DNA of 64,000 nt from contig JAVTVX010000017.1 of assembly GCA_033439265.1 (NCBI GenBank), positions 9,818,001-9,882,000 of the forward strand. Reading direction: 5' to 3'. Positions within the stretch are counted from its first letter, which is position 1; the number at the start of each line of letters is the position of its first letter. This document shows positions 14,101 to 27,794 of this stretch, piece after piece. A program made the translations under genes and the position numbers. The DNA comes from Dillenia suffruticosa (lineage: Eukaryota; Streptophyta; Magnoliopsida; Dilleniales; Dilleniaceae). The notes beneath the pieces are model-generated. The model did no database searches and was not told the DNA's origin. It saw only the letters and a program-made list of their open reading frames with translations.

Positions 14101-17100
14101 TAGTGGCATTTTGTCTTGAATATATTGTGCTGAAGCCAATCTTTGTCTTAATTTTTTTTTTACTTTTTTTTTGCCTCAGCAGTGGCAAGAGTCTTTTGGA
14201 TAATCAAAAAGTAATGGTCTAATCTCTTCCCACTCTTGATCTCTCCATAATTATCATAAATTGGTATAAGAGTTTCATCAACATGGTATTGCTCATCTAC
14301 TTCTTCTCTTAGATTCATCTACCTAAACAAGAATTCATTTGATTGATAGCTAATCTGCAAGCATTTGAAACCGGTTATCTGATGGTTACCTTGTCTTGCA
14401 ATTAAGCTTTTTGGGGTGAGTTTGCTTGCTTCTTGATGTGAATTTTCAAGCGTCTTATTAATACTCTTTTTGTGAGAAGATTCACTCCTTAAGCATATAA
14501 TACAAGGTAGGATGGTAAGCAAATCTTTGATCTTGATATGACCTCTCTGGCCTTCACTTTCAAGGCCAACTGTGAAGCTTCATCTATTGTGTCGTATTTC
14601 CACTACATCTTGAATTGAATACTTCAAACTATTGACATACCTTGCAATCAGTTGCTCTTCAGATTCTTGGACATCATTACGGGCTAGCAAACTGTAAATT
14701 TTTAGTGTAATCGGTCTCACTTTTTGCCTCTTGATGAAGGTTGATAAATTGTGTGAAGGTACTTTGAGCAAAGTTGGGGGGAAGAAAATCTCCTCGTCAA
14801 GATTTTATTTTCTCCCAACTCGAGATCTTGGCTTTGCCCTTGCGAACTTGCAATTCTTAAACTTTGTCTCACAATGTGGAAGCATAACCATGGCACCTTG
14901 TTGCCATCAATTTCACCTTCTCAGTTTCAGGACTATCTTGATAATCAAAGAAGTTTTCAACAGCACTCAGCCAATCAAGAAATTCTTCTCCTGAAGATGA
15001 CCATGGAATTCTAGCAACTCCATTTTAATGGCATCCCAAAGTTGGAAATCCTCTTTACAATGCACCTTCTCAGGTTTGACACTCTGCAAAATGATTCACA
15101 TTGTCGAGCTTAGATCAAGGGTGTTTTGCAAGGGAAGCGAGCACTAATGTAGCCATCCGGAGAGGGATAAGGAAAACATAGAAAATAACAGCCCCTAAGA
15201 AGAAGTAAAGGGAAGTGAGCACAGCTCAACCTAAGTTCTTATTAAAGAAGTTCAATACAAAATAATATGTCATCCTCCTTTCCAAGTCCCTTAACGGTAA
15301 GATCTAAAATCATTGATAACAAGGTCACCATTTAGCTTAATGCTCTCATAACTCCTCCAAAAAGCTACATCCTTCCTGGTAAAGGTATTAATACCTACTA
15401 ATTCCCAATTGTCACCAATATGAACTTGGTAGAGATTATAAAATTGGTTTCCACTACTTGACATAGCAATTAGCATTATACTTGGATGTATTTGATGAAT
15501 GCACCTGTGGCTTTAGAAGATTGAGATGGAAACCCTAGATTGTTAATAATTTTGTGTTCATTCCAACAAGTTCTTGCTATTGTTTTCTAAAATGCTTGTT
15601 CTAGGGGTCATGTTTGATATGAATGGCTAATAAATAGTATGCAGTTATTCACATGGCTATTGGGCTGATTTTTTTCCATTCAATCTGAATTAGGTCTTTT
15701 TATGAGTGCTGAATTTTCCTTGTTGCAGGAAAGAAGCTAGCACAAAGCATTGTCAAAGAAAAACTTGCGGCTTGTGTCAATATCATACCAGGTATGTATT
15801 AAACTTCTTGAGAATTGAACCCCTGGGCATTGCCCCTTTATGTTATGATATTCAATTTATAATCCTTAGCTGATTAAGAAACCTACTACATTTGGGTTCC
15901 CTCTGCTATTACTATTGGACATTCTTTTCTCATGCCCTTGTTAATTAGGTGACATAGTTGGATCATCTTCTCCAAATTGACCTTTTTCTATTCCAATTCT
16001 TATAACTGTTGATGTATCATGACCTGTTATATGTAAACTTTTCGTGAAACTTAAAGTGACCTATCACTTGAATTCTCAAACTTGTCCAAATGTCAAGTGA
16101 GTTCTGTATGCCTGACATGGTTTTGGTTATGGATTCAGCTTTCAGTTTGGAGTAGTCGTGCATAGTAGCTGGTAGGGCAACATGGATAGTGTGTAATAAT
16201 TGGCAATGTTGAATGAGACACTTGGTCATTCGTGGTGGGTGTTGTGTGGTGGACAAGAAGTTCTGAAATTATCTCTTGCATGACTTTTTAGTTTTGGAAT
16301 AGGCTCCTTTCGTGCTTGTTAATTTAATATCTAGTTTGATTATTAAGTTTGTTAGAGATCAAATTGTGATGATTAATTTTTCAACCTATTAAAATATGGA
16401 TAAAGATTTTTCTAGCTTCCGTGATTGCTGTACATGAAAATGAGATAACATGTTATTATTGTGCAAGTACAAAATAAAGAGCTGCTATGTGAAATAAGTT
16501 CATAAAATATCAAATCTTGATGCATGCATTGCATGAGTGACTGAAAATTCAGAAGCGGCTTCTCAGTAGAAGTACCTGTGCGACACAGAGCATAATGTAT
16601 TTCAACAGAAGAATCTTCTTGTTTTCTGATTCTGGCAATTTTTGATTTTATGTTTCTGATGGAGAATCTCTTATCTTTCAGCCCTTTTATCTCTCTAATT
16701 CAGGGATGAGAAGCATTATCAATCATTTTGACTTATTGAAGATTATAGTTGTAAATTAACAAAATAATGTAGGGATCTCAATCATCATTGTGATTGTGAT
16801 GATCTTTTAATGTAATCATAGTAGAAATGCAGGATTCCGGCTCCTCATGCAAGCAATTTTTCATCCTCCATATCAGACCAAGAATTCTAAACCTGCTTCA
16901 ATGAGTGCAATTTATGTGGGTACTTGGATTTAACAAGGAATTATGGAAATTGTACACATTATAAATTTGATTTTCCTCATACTAGATCAAACTTATCTAC
17001 CTGTTTCAGTCATAAACTGCCAATCACGATTGTTGTGTAGCATTCTTCCAGAGTCGGATCTCATTCCTTCTAGAGGATGGTGTGGTAGTTGTCGACTTTA

Positions 17101-18110
17101 CTTGATAGAGGTTGTCTATATAACCTATAGCTTTAGTTCTTGGGCTGGGTTTGCCATCCCCTTTTTTATTCCTCTTTCACTGACTTATTGAAAGTGTTGC
17201 CTTCATCAGCTGCGTCAACAGTTAACAGTCAAACTGAATGTCAAGCGGGAGCCACCCCCCCTCCCAAAAAAAAGAAATAACAATGTCCTGGTCTTGAGGC
17301 CATCTTAAATGTGAATTGCGCTGTCAAATTGAAAAACTGTTTTCATTATAATTTTAAAGCTAGCTTTGCTGTAATTGTTCATCATTGCAAGCGAAGAGAA
17401 TCTGGAACCTTCAAAAAAACATGTTGGCAGGATTGTACCAGTGTTAGGGTTCCCTGTAGTTGAAGGACATTTGAAATTATCAAGATTGTTTGATTCTTTG
17501 TGACAATTGTTCAATGAAACTTAATTTACACATCTCTTTTTCTCCATAAATGAAACACTAGCATCTCATTTCTCTATATAAGTTCTTGTAGACCATTTAT
17601 TTTTCTTATTACTTAGTCTTGGCTATCTTATGTTTGATTGCTTGTTTTCTACAGGTATTGAATCCATCTATCAGTGGCAGGGGGAGCTAAATGCTTGATT
17701 ACTTGTTCTATGGTTTTGTAAATATAGTGATATTGTAACTTTTACCCTGGGGCTGTCTTTAATGGGGGAAATTCATGTTACAAGCTTATGAGAAAATAAA
17801 TTGTTGGTGAAGGCTTCTCCAAGATGGTCTATGATTTTATAGTGATATTATGGGAACAAGAGGAGCATTGTTCAATTCCCCTGTTTTCATGTAAAGCCAA
17901 GGATTTTATGTCCTGTCTCTAACTGTTGACTGAAAAATAACCACTGAAAGCAGCTTCTTGAGAAAATTATTCGTTTCTTTTCCTTTCCAAATGCTCTACT
18001 ACCGGGTGCAGATCCAGACGGATTCAGAGGAACTTCTGATAATCAAAACTAGGGAGTCCCTCTTGGAAGCTCTAAAAGAGCATGTAAAGGCAAATCATGA
18101 GTATGAGTAA
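11116..18110 (+). pseudogene. CUTA: CutA-type divalent-ion tolerance protein, apparently disrupted
   Basis: CutA proteins are small trimeric proteins linked to copper binding; plant forms usually carry an organelle-targeting extension. Exons seen: 11116-11182, 15729-15791, 17655-17686 and 18012-18106. Together they encode the family core: YVTVPNREAG, KLAACVN, GIESIYQWQGE, IQTDSEELLIIKTRESLLEA and HVKANHEYE. Intron 1 (4.5 kb) holds a Ty3/gypsy fossil. Oddities: the donor after exon 3 reads CT, not GT (17687-17688). The last exon, expected to encode VPEVIALPI and about 16 further residues, is not found between 18107 and the 14-3-3 gene. Without splicing after exon 4 the frame stops at 18108-18110. 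Upstream, 10921-11115 is open in frame and looks like a targeting peptide (Ser/Arg-rich, then hydrophobic) but has no ATG and is preceded by TAA. A PMD transposon begins about 100 bases after exon 4. Identity is firm; function looks lost or altered. Confidence 0.8.
11255..15480 (-). mobile_element. Ty3/gypsy LTR retrotransposon fossil inside CutA intron 1
   Basis: Diverged direct repeats at about 11260-11520 and 15160-15475 are the two LTRs. Between them, on the minus strand, the parts follow the Ty3/gypsy order: gag-like sequence near 14.3-15.1 kb, reverse transcriptase near 13.0-13.3 kb (an ILVYS stretch), RNase H near 12.7-12.9 kb, then integrase core near 12.0-12.3 kb (a KMAHF stretch). 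It is broken many times over and the LTRs differ widely, so it is old. The edges are approximate. Confidence 0.75.
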
Positions 18111-18199
18111 GTTAAAATCTTTTTACTGCTCAGTGTTACTGATAAAATGGTCTGTAACTTAGAAATGCTTAAGAACAAAACTTGAATTGCTTGGTTTGT

Positions 18200-18208
18200 C
18201 ATGCAAAG
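18200..18208. repeat. Left copy of a 9-bp imperfect target-site duplication
   Basis: CATGCAAAG here pairs with CATGCATTG at 23854-23862, 7 of 9 bases the same. They sit exactly outside the inverted ends of the PMD element, and 9 bp is the usual Mutator-type duplication length. Confidence 0.6.
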
Positions 18209-18799
18209 GGGCATTTTACTAAAATATTGCAATTTTGGTTTTAAATTATTAAAATGATGTAATTTTTTTCTTCCAAATGTATTGATGCTACGTTTGGAAA
18301 AAGCGATACCACTGTTTTTCGACTTTTTTTTTTTTTTCTAAGAAAAGAAATCCATGATGTCAAGTTATGGGGATGTCGCGCTTTGTAAGAACGACATGAA
18401 CAGAACATTGATGTCGCATTCCTGGAGTGTGACATTCATGTCGCGTTTTGGGAGTATGATAACAATGTTGCGTTTTCCAACCACGGCATCAACTTTCATA
18501 CCTTACAATTTCAACTAATTTCACTTCAAGTTCTCCTATATAAGTTCAAAACAATTTCAATTGATTTCTCCAAAACATATATCACCAAAATCTTTAATAC
18601 CTCCAAAATAATATACACCTCCTCAAACAATACAATTCATCAGTGGAAAAATACATGGTGAAATCACATAAGGAGAGAAATTACAAGAAATTATATTAAT
18701 AAGAAATTATGAATAGAGATTGAAATTATATTTTATAAAATTTAAATGTAATATGCTTAGTCTACACTAAGTCCCGTAAGAAGGTTGTCTAACATTTCG

Positions 18800-20470
18800 T
18801 CACAGTTGACGTTTAATGGGAATACGAGTGGACCTACCAAGCAGAGGTAAAGGACTACTATATGGCTGTGTACTCTCATCACCGTTGGGGAATGTGGTTA
18901 CAACTAACCCAGTATCATTTAAAATATCGACAATGACACCGCTGATAAAAATTAAGATGTGGAGTCTCACTCGGTACAGTATTATCAATATTCTAAGAAA
19001 CAGATGTAAATACCAAAGTGGGGTTAGATATAAAAATGAATAGGTATCTTTATTGGATCGTCATAGTCACCTACAGTATCAGAAGTGGATGAATTTCTAG
19101 ATCAATAGTTCTATGTGGACGTGGAAGGATGGTAATATTTAGGTGGCACATGTCCAATCAGTTGTAGTGTACGTCATAGCATATCTATGATGTATCTAAC
19201 TCAAAAATTCATTTCTTATATGATATGGATATCAGATACTACTAAATGGATGTTTTGAAATTATAGCACTGTAGAAGACAGAATTGTAAAAAAAATATAT
19301 TATAAAAATAATAAAAGTAATATTAAACAGCAAATTTCTTTTGATTTACGAAAATCTCCATCTATGTTACTATCGGTTGAAAACCCCACTAATAACGATG
19401 TGTAGAACTGTCAATATCTATACGGGTGATATGAGAATACCGGATCATATAGTTATTTGTTGTCGTGATATCACCAAAACATTTCTTTCCGTCAATAATA
19501 TAATATTAATGGTTAGTTCATAACTGTAAAGGTACCGCATATACCTTAGTCCAATCTTATTAACCTCTCTTACGTCGATTAGTATAGTGTATCTCCAAGT
19601 CAGTTTGTCTGGGTAAAGAAATGTCCTACTACAAGCCAAATTGTCTTATAATCTTCTTAAAAAAATGAAACTCGATGACCTACAGAGACTCGACGAGTGT
19701 CGCATCCAACGAGATAATACGCGGACAACGCTTTCAGCTTAACATATGAATATGACATATAAATAAATTGAAAAAAAAAGAAAAAAAATAGTGTTAGTTT
19801 GATCTATTGTATATTGTAATAGAAGTGATCGACAATATTCACAATAAAATTTAAACTCATCTGATCCTCCCTTACATGATCAAGTTGATTATGATAAATT
19901 TGAAAAATAAACTGACCGATCAATGTGGAATTATACAAAGTGAAGAAGAGAAAATTAAAAAAAATGATAAAAGTAGTAAGCATAACGTACAAAGATCCTC
20001 TAGCCCCGCCAGATATGTTCAAAGCAATGGATAACGTACATAAGGCCAACATATAGCCTCGTGAAGTGTCGTCAAGATGGCAAGGCTTTAACTATACCGT
20101 TCAGTACAATCAAAATCTCGTAGAATCTCTAAATACATGAGTTTCACTCTTGACTCAGGCTTGTACGTCCAAAAGACAATCCAATAGCTGCATAATACGA
20201 CCCTACATGTGAATCTCTACGAATGTCGTATCTAATTCGGGAACCATAGGATATAAATCAAGAAAAGTCGTGATCGTCCGTCATTTAAGTTAAGTCTATG
20301 AAAATCCTTTGAATTGGGAATGAAACCCTTGAGATTACGACTTATATCTTATTATTCAGTAATAGAACGAGTCGAGCGTTTCCCAATAATTCTCTCTATC
20401 AATAGACAATCCGAGCAAGACTTAATCGTAATTTAGTATAATCAAAATCTCCTAATAGGTAAGTGAAAGA
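18800..20470 (-). pseudogene. Decayed PMD gene, left-arm copy
   Basis: This is the minus-strand counterpart of the right-arm gene. Readable pieces include a GSLYVML stretch in 20052-19804, the segment at 19639-19445 that parallels right-arm 22570-22740, a YSHITRI stretch near 19.43 kb, and a C-terminal DTGLVVT stretch near 18.9 kb. Stops and frame changes interrupt it throughout. PMD proteins are found both on plant transposons and as host silencing factors of the MAIN/MAIL family. This copy cannot encode a full protein. Confidence 0.6.
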
Positions 20471-20789
20471 TATGAATTTTTATTTTCATCTCTCGACTAA
20501 TGTTATGATAAGTGTATGATGACACTAAATATGTTCACATCAATATACGTCCCAAAAATTCATCCGTAACAAAATTTTCTGGATCACATGTACATAACAA
20601 TAATAGTAGAGATTTTCAAATATTTGTATTATCATATATATATATATATATTAAAAAATAATAATAATTAAAAATTATCAAACAATATCTGTGATCATAT
20701 AAAACAATAAGTTCTGAAAATTACAAAATATAAGATTATTGAAGAAGACAATGATACAATATAATACAAATATATAATACATAAAACTT

Positions 20790-20885
20790 TCAGTTTTGTC
20801 TTGTCATCTTTTGCAATTGGGTCATATTTGGGCAATAATTATGATTATATTCGTATTTATCACAAGTTTTGCAACGCTTATACAA
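20790..20885 (-). pseudogene. Zinc-knuckle remnant, left arm
   Basis: The minus strand reads RCKTCDKYEYNHNYC, a CX2CX4HX4C-type knuckle in which the His position is Tyr. Such knuckles close the MURA-type transposases of plant MULEs. The rest of the transposase is absent. Confidence 0.45.
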
Positions 20886-21109
20886 GTATGTGTAGAATTT
20901 GTGCGGACATGAAATGTGAGTTTATGACACTTGTAGGCAAAATTCACAGTTGACAATCAATTCTTCTTACCTATAGTGGCGAATTTCATCCTCTTCTACA
21001 TAAAGATTATTAATTCCCTCATCTCTTTGTTAACCAATGTTTCATGCCTTAACTATTAGCCAGATAGACCATGTAACATGCAAATTCGTAATAAAATGGA
21101 TTAAAAAAG

Positions 21110-21190
21110 AATTCGGCGTTGTAAGGCTTGTGATGTATATGAGCATAATCGTAACCATTGGCTAAACATGTTTGGTCGCACTAGAGGACA
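21110..21190 (+). pseudogene. Zinc-knuckle remnant, right arm
   Basis: The plus strand reads RCKACDVYEHNRNHW, the same CX2CX4HX4C frame as in the left arm. Here the His is kept and the last Cys is Trp. The two arms have therefore lost different zinc ligands. Confidence 0.45.
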
Positions 21191-21477
21191 AGTATTTGTG
21201 TTATATTGTACCATTGCCTTCAATTATCTTGTATTTTTGTACTTTTCAGAACTTATTCTTTCATGGATCATAAATATTGTTTGAAAATCTTTCATTATTA
21301 TTTTTTTTTAATTTTCTTGAAGTGTTTGATAATTTTTACTATTGTTTTTGTGTACATGTGATTCAGAAAATTTTATTATGGATGAGTTTTTATAGCATAT
21401 GTAGGTGTGGGCATATTCAGTACAATTATACATTTATTGTAGTATTGATCGAGATATGAAAATAAGAAATTCATATG

Positions 21478-23222
21478 TTACACTTCTCTGTTGGTGAGAT
21501 TACGATTACACTACAGGACGTTTCAATTTTGGATTATTTGATAGAAAGGCAATTATTGAGATAGATTTGGTTTGTTTTATTGCCGAATGGTAGGATATAT
21601 GCGTAGTTTCATGGGTTTCATTCCCAATTGAGAGGATTTTCATGGAGACTGACTTAAATTATGGGTGATCACGACTTTTTTTTATTCACATCTTCTAGTT
21701 TCTAAATCATATGCGACATTCGTAGAGTTTTATGTGTTGAGTCGCATTATACATCTATTGGGTTGTTTTTTGGGAAACAAGTCTGAGTTGAGGGTAAAGT
21801 TCATGTATTTGAAGTTTCTAGGAGATTTTGATTGCGGTGGATGGTATAGTTGAGGTAGTGTTATTTTAGTAGCACTTTATAGAGTTATGTGTCCGGTTTT
21901 TTTTAATGAAGTTAGATAGATTTTTTATTCAGTTTTATCTATACAACTATTATATCTCTACTTTATCTATTCTTTTTTTTATACAAACACTTTATATAGA
22001 TATTATATATTTTATTCAATTTTTTTCTTTTACCAGTTTCGAGTATGAAAGATTGATATTTATCTCGATTAGACGTCATAGCGTTGATCCTATGCCTATT
22101 GCTCCGAACAGGCCTGACAGCTTTAGAGAATCTCTGTATGTTATGTTATATTTTTTATTTTTCTCTGCTTCATTTTGTATTACTTCGTATTAATTTTGTT
22201 TTACTTTTAAATAGTTAGGATGTTTTTCGCAATTATGTAATCAGTTTGTTTTTCAAACTTATCAGGATAATTTGATCATATGTGGGAGGATGTGGTAAGT
22301 TTAAATTTCATTTTGGGTATTGTCAACCATTTCTATTATTACGGATCAAACTAACACTATTTTTCTTTATTTTTTTTTTAGTTTTTTTTGCTACCATATT
22401 CATATATTGATTTGGAGGCGTTGTCAGCGTATAATCTCCTTAGTTGCGATATATGGCGTATCTTTGTCCCACTTTTATGTTTCGAAATTGTTGAGTTTCA
22501 TTTCGTTAAGAGAGCTATGAGATAATTTGGTTTGTAAAAGGATATTTACTTATCCATGAAATCGAGTTGAAGTTGTAACGTATTGATCGACGTGGAAGAG
22601 TTGGACAAAATTCGAGTAGGGTACATGCGTTACCTTTATAGCTGTGAATTAACCGTCAATATTATATTGTCAACGGAGAGCAGTGTTTTGGTAATATTAT
22701 GACAACGGGTGACGATATGATGTTAGTATTGCCATATCATTCGCATATACATCGGCAGTTTTACGCATCGTTATCGGTAGTGTTTTTGGTTGACATAAAT
22801 GGAAATTCTTATAAGTTAAAAGAATTTTACTATTTAATATTATTTTTATTGTTTTCATAATATATTTTTTTTTATAATTCTATTTTTTGCAATTCTATAA
22901 TCTCAAAAATATTCACTTAATAACATTTGATGTCATTATCGTGGAAGGAATGGATTTTTGAGTTTATTACATCAGAGATATGCCATGGCGTACACTCTAA
23001 TTGTCTGAAAATGTGCCATTTGAGGGTTACCATCCTTCGACATTTAGAGCTCTTACTGAGCCAAAAATTCCATCTACTTCTGATACTACAGGTGATTATG
23101 ACAATCCGATAGAGATACCTATGTCATTTTCATATATGACTCCCACTCCAACATTTTCCCCTGTTTTTGAGAGTATCGACGATATTATATTGAGTAAATC
23201 TCTATATTTTAATTTTGCCTAA
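21478..23222 (+). pseudogene. Decayed PMD gene, right-arm copy
   Basis: Family landmarks appear in the right order. GEITITLQDV (21493-21522) is the PMD opening motif. 21665-21853 encodes a stretch with LLGCFLGNKSEL and GGWYS, followed after a stop by an ALYR remnant. Next comes RRHSVDPMPIAP near 22.07-22.10 kb. 22390-22530 encodes PYSYIDLEAL and later VEFHFVKRAMR followed by a QFGL-like remnant, the equivalent of the family's EFH...DRVLRQFG. A ID-RGRVGQN remnant and an IIRIYIGS stretch follow, and a Pro/Thr-rich tail lies near 23.1-23.2 kb. Stops and frame changes break it. The PMD identity is strong, but which PMD subfamily is not determined. Confidence 0.65.
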
Positions 23223-23853
23223 TGACGTTGTTGTCCATATTTAGATGATACCGGATATGTTACAGTCACATTTCTCGATAGTGATGAAGGTACGTAGCCA
23301 TATGGTAGTCCTCTATTTTTGTCTAGTAGATCTGTTCGTATTCTCACTAGATGTCAGTCGTGAAAATATGTTAGACGATCTCCTTATAGAACTTATTGTA
23401 GGTTAAGTGTATTATATTTTGTAATCTATAATTTCAATTTCTATCCATAATTTTTTGTTAATATAATTTTTCATAATTTTTCTTTTTATATGTCTTTACT
23501 ATTTATTTTTTCCACTGCAATTGTTGAATGAATTGTGTTGTTTGAAAATGAGTATGTAGATTTTGGAAGTGTCGTATGTATTGGAAAAATCAGTTGAAAT
23601 TGTTTTAGAGTTGTACAGGAGAAATTGGAGTGGAATCGGTTGAATTTGGGCGATGTAGGAAATGATGTCGTAATTGCGATATGCGACACTGTTGTCATGT
23701 TCCCAAAATGCAATATCATGGATTTCTTTGTTTTGTTTAAAAAAAAAAAAAAAAATCAAAAAACAATGATATCGCGTTTTTCAAATGCAACGTCTGCGAA
23801 AAAAAAAATGTCATTTTAATAATCAAAATTGTAATATTTTGGTTAAAAGCCCC

Positions 23854-23862
23854 CATGCATTG
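23854..23862. repeat. Right copy of the 9-bp imperfect target-site duplication
   Basis: CATGCATTG follows the last bases of the PMD element directly and pairs with the left copy at 18200-18208. Confidence 0.6.
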
Positions 23863-24733
23863 CCTGCACGGAATTTATTTCCTTATGATCACCGATAAAA
23901 TCAGCATGTAGTTCAAAGGGATGGACTAACAAGATATGAACTACGTCCAAACTTGTTAGTGCCCTAACATGGCTAACAAAGTTAATGGTGCAACACTCGT
24001 TGGAAGAAACTTGTTAGTGCCCTAATATTTTGGTACCGTCCTTGACCTCACTTTCATGCAATCGATGAGCCTCAAAACTTCTATAATAGGTCTTGATTCG
24101 CGCCCTTAATGGATGACGTTAAGGTTCCATGTCCAATCTCCTCTCTCCATGTTTTACAAGAAGTCTTAATGCAGCCTTCAAATTGTGCGACCCCGATCAA
24201 CTTTTCTGTAAAAAAAAAAAAAAAAAAAAAAACACAAAATGGGAGCATGGTTGACTGCAATAAGAATTCCAGACTCGCTTGAGAATAAACTAAGGGAGTT
24301 ATTTTTTTATTTAGCCTAATGATTAATACAGGCCACAAATGAGTGCCATCAAATGAAATTGTTTTTACAAAAGGAATTATCAACAATAGAAAAATATTCT
24401 CTTCTGGACCTCAAGGCACATAGAATCTCATTAGATGTCCATATTCTCCAAAGGATACATCTTTGCACATCCATCAAGTTAGGCTAAAATAAAGGCTGCA
24501 TATGGTTCTGTTACATTTAACTGCATAATTCGAAACATATAAAAGGGCAATGTGTAAGCCTGCATAAAAGCTGCCGATGCCACTACATCACCGATTTAAA
24601 ACATTGAAACATGAATATGTCAAGATCGACGTCCACTTTGTAGATAATACACACTTAACCAGCAGAATAAAATGACATTCAAAGCCCACCTCCTCCAGGA
24701 GAAGAATACAACCCTTGTTCCTCATACCAACAC
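23863..24733. other. Spacer between the PMD element and the 14-3-3 gene
   Basis: No CutA last exon and no other coding exon is visible. An A-rich run lies at about 24210-24232. The part near 24.5-24.73 kb is probably the 3' untranslated region of the 14-3-3 gene on the minus strand. Confidence 0.5.
23950..24025. repeat. Short direct repeat
   Basis: The 18-mer AACTTGTTAGTGCCCTAA occurs at 23950-23967 and again at 24008-24025, identical, 58 bases apart. It may be the footprint of a small insertion or slippage. No function is implied. Confidence 0.7.
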
Positions 24734-27444
<2,711 letters not shown>

Positions 27445-27522
27445 TGCAGATAGAGAGAGAGAGAGAGTGAGTTGGTCGTGTTTTTTGGTTTTTGGTTGGT
27501 GACGAGTGACGGCCTTAGTCAA

Positions 27523-27794
27523 GGAGAGGTTATAGAAGACAGTGTGAGGAGCGTCGGATGGAGAAGAAGTTTAATGTGAAGCGTTGGATTTGGTCAGCGG
27601 ATGAGGAAGCGCCTATCGTTTCAAAATGAGCACAAAAAGTCTACAGAGACCGGTACTCCATCGCAATCACGCAACTCAACACAGCACAACCACCGCGCTT
27701 TCTCTATTTTCCCTCGCATCGCATTTTTTCTTATTTTTTTAATAATACAATTAAAAATAAAATTATATATTCAGTGCCCTCCGATCTCGATCGT
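27523..27794. promoter_or_regulatory. Proximal upstream region of the 14-3-3 gene
   Basis: This is a GC-richer stretch directly upstream of the minus-strand 14-3-3 leader. No TATA box or named element can be assigned with confidence. Confidence 0.3.

Larger units (their letters stand above)
18209..20930. repeat. Left arm of the inverted repeat
   Basis: This arm pairs with 21090-23853 in reverse. Anchor pairs seen by eye are 18209-18680 with 23480-23853, 18800-18990 with about 23250-23400, 19445-19639 with about 22570-22740, 20280-20400 with 21540-21660, and 20800-20880 with 21110-21190. Small indels separate the anchors. Confidence 0.75.
18209..23853. mobile_element. Mutator-like (MULE) PMD element, near-palindromic, 5.6 kb
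   Basis: The two ends match as inverted repeats, beginning GGGCATTTTACT on the left and GGGGCTTTTAACC on the reversed right. The match does not stop after a normal TIR but continues inward for about 2.7 kb per arm. For example AATTGGGAATGAAACCC (20312-20328) pairs perfectly with 21613-21629. The centre is near 21.0 kb with an unmatched loop of about 150-200 bases. Each arm reads outward from the centre: a zinc-knuckle segment like the end of a MURA transposase, then a decayed plant-mobile-domain gene, then the terminal repeat. I see no transposase catalytic region. An imperfect 9-bp target duplication frames the whole, so it probably inserted as one unit. The arms agree at roughly three quarters of positions by eye, so it is old. 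Confidence 0.8.
21090..23853. repeat. Right arm of the inverted repeat
   Basis: This arm is the partner of 18209-20930. It is better preserved in coding terms and carries the more readable PMD gene. An A-rich run near 23739-23756 lies where the left arm has T-rich sequence, as expected for paired arms. Confidence 0.75.

Noticed and set aside
13200-14994. Plus-strand frames inside CutA intron 1
   Set aside because: They are antisense shadows of the gypsy fossil, whose parts read on the minus strand.
27445-27522. Upstream extension of the 14-3-3 frame
   Set aside because: It has no similarity to the family and reads through the GA/CT leader repeat. The start at 27444 fits the conserved first helix.
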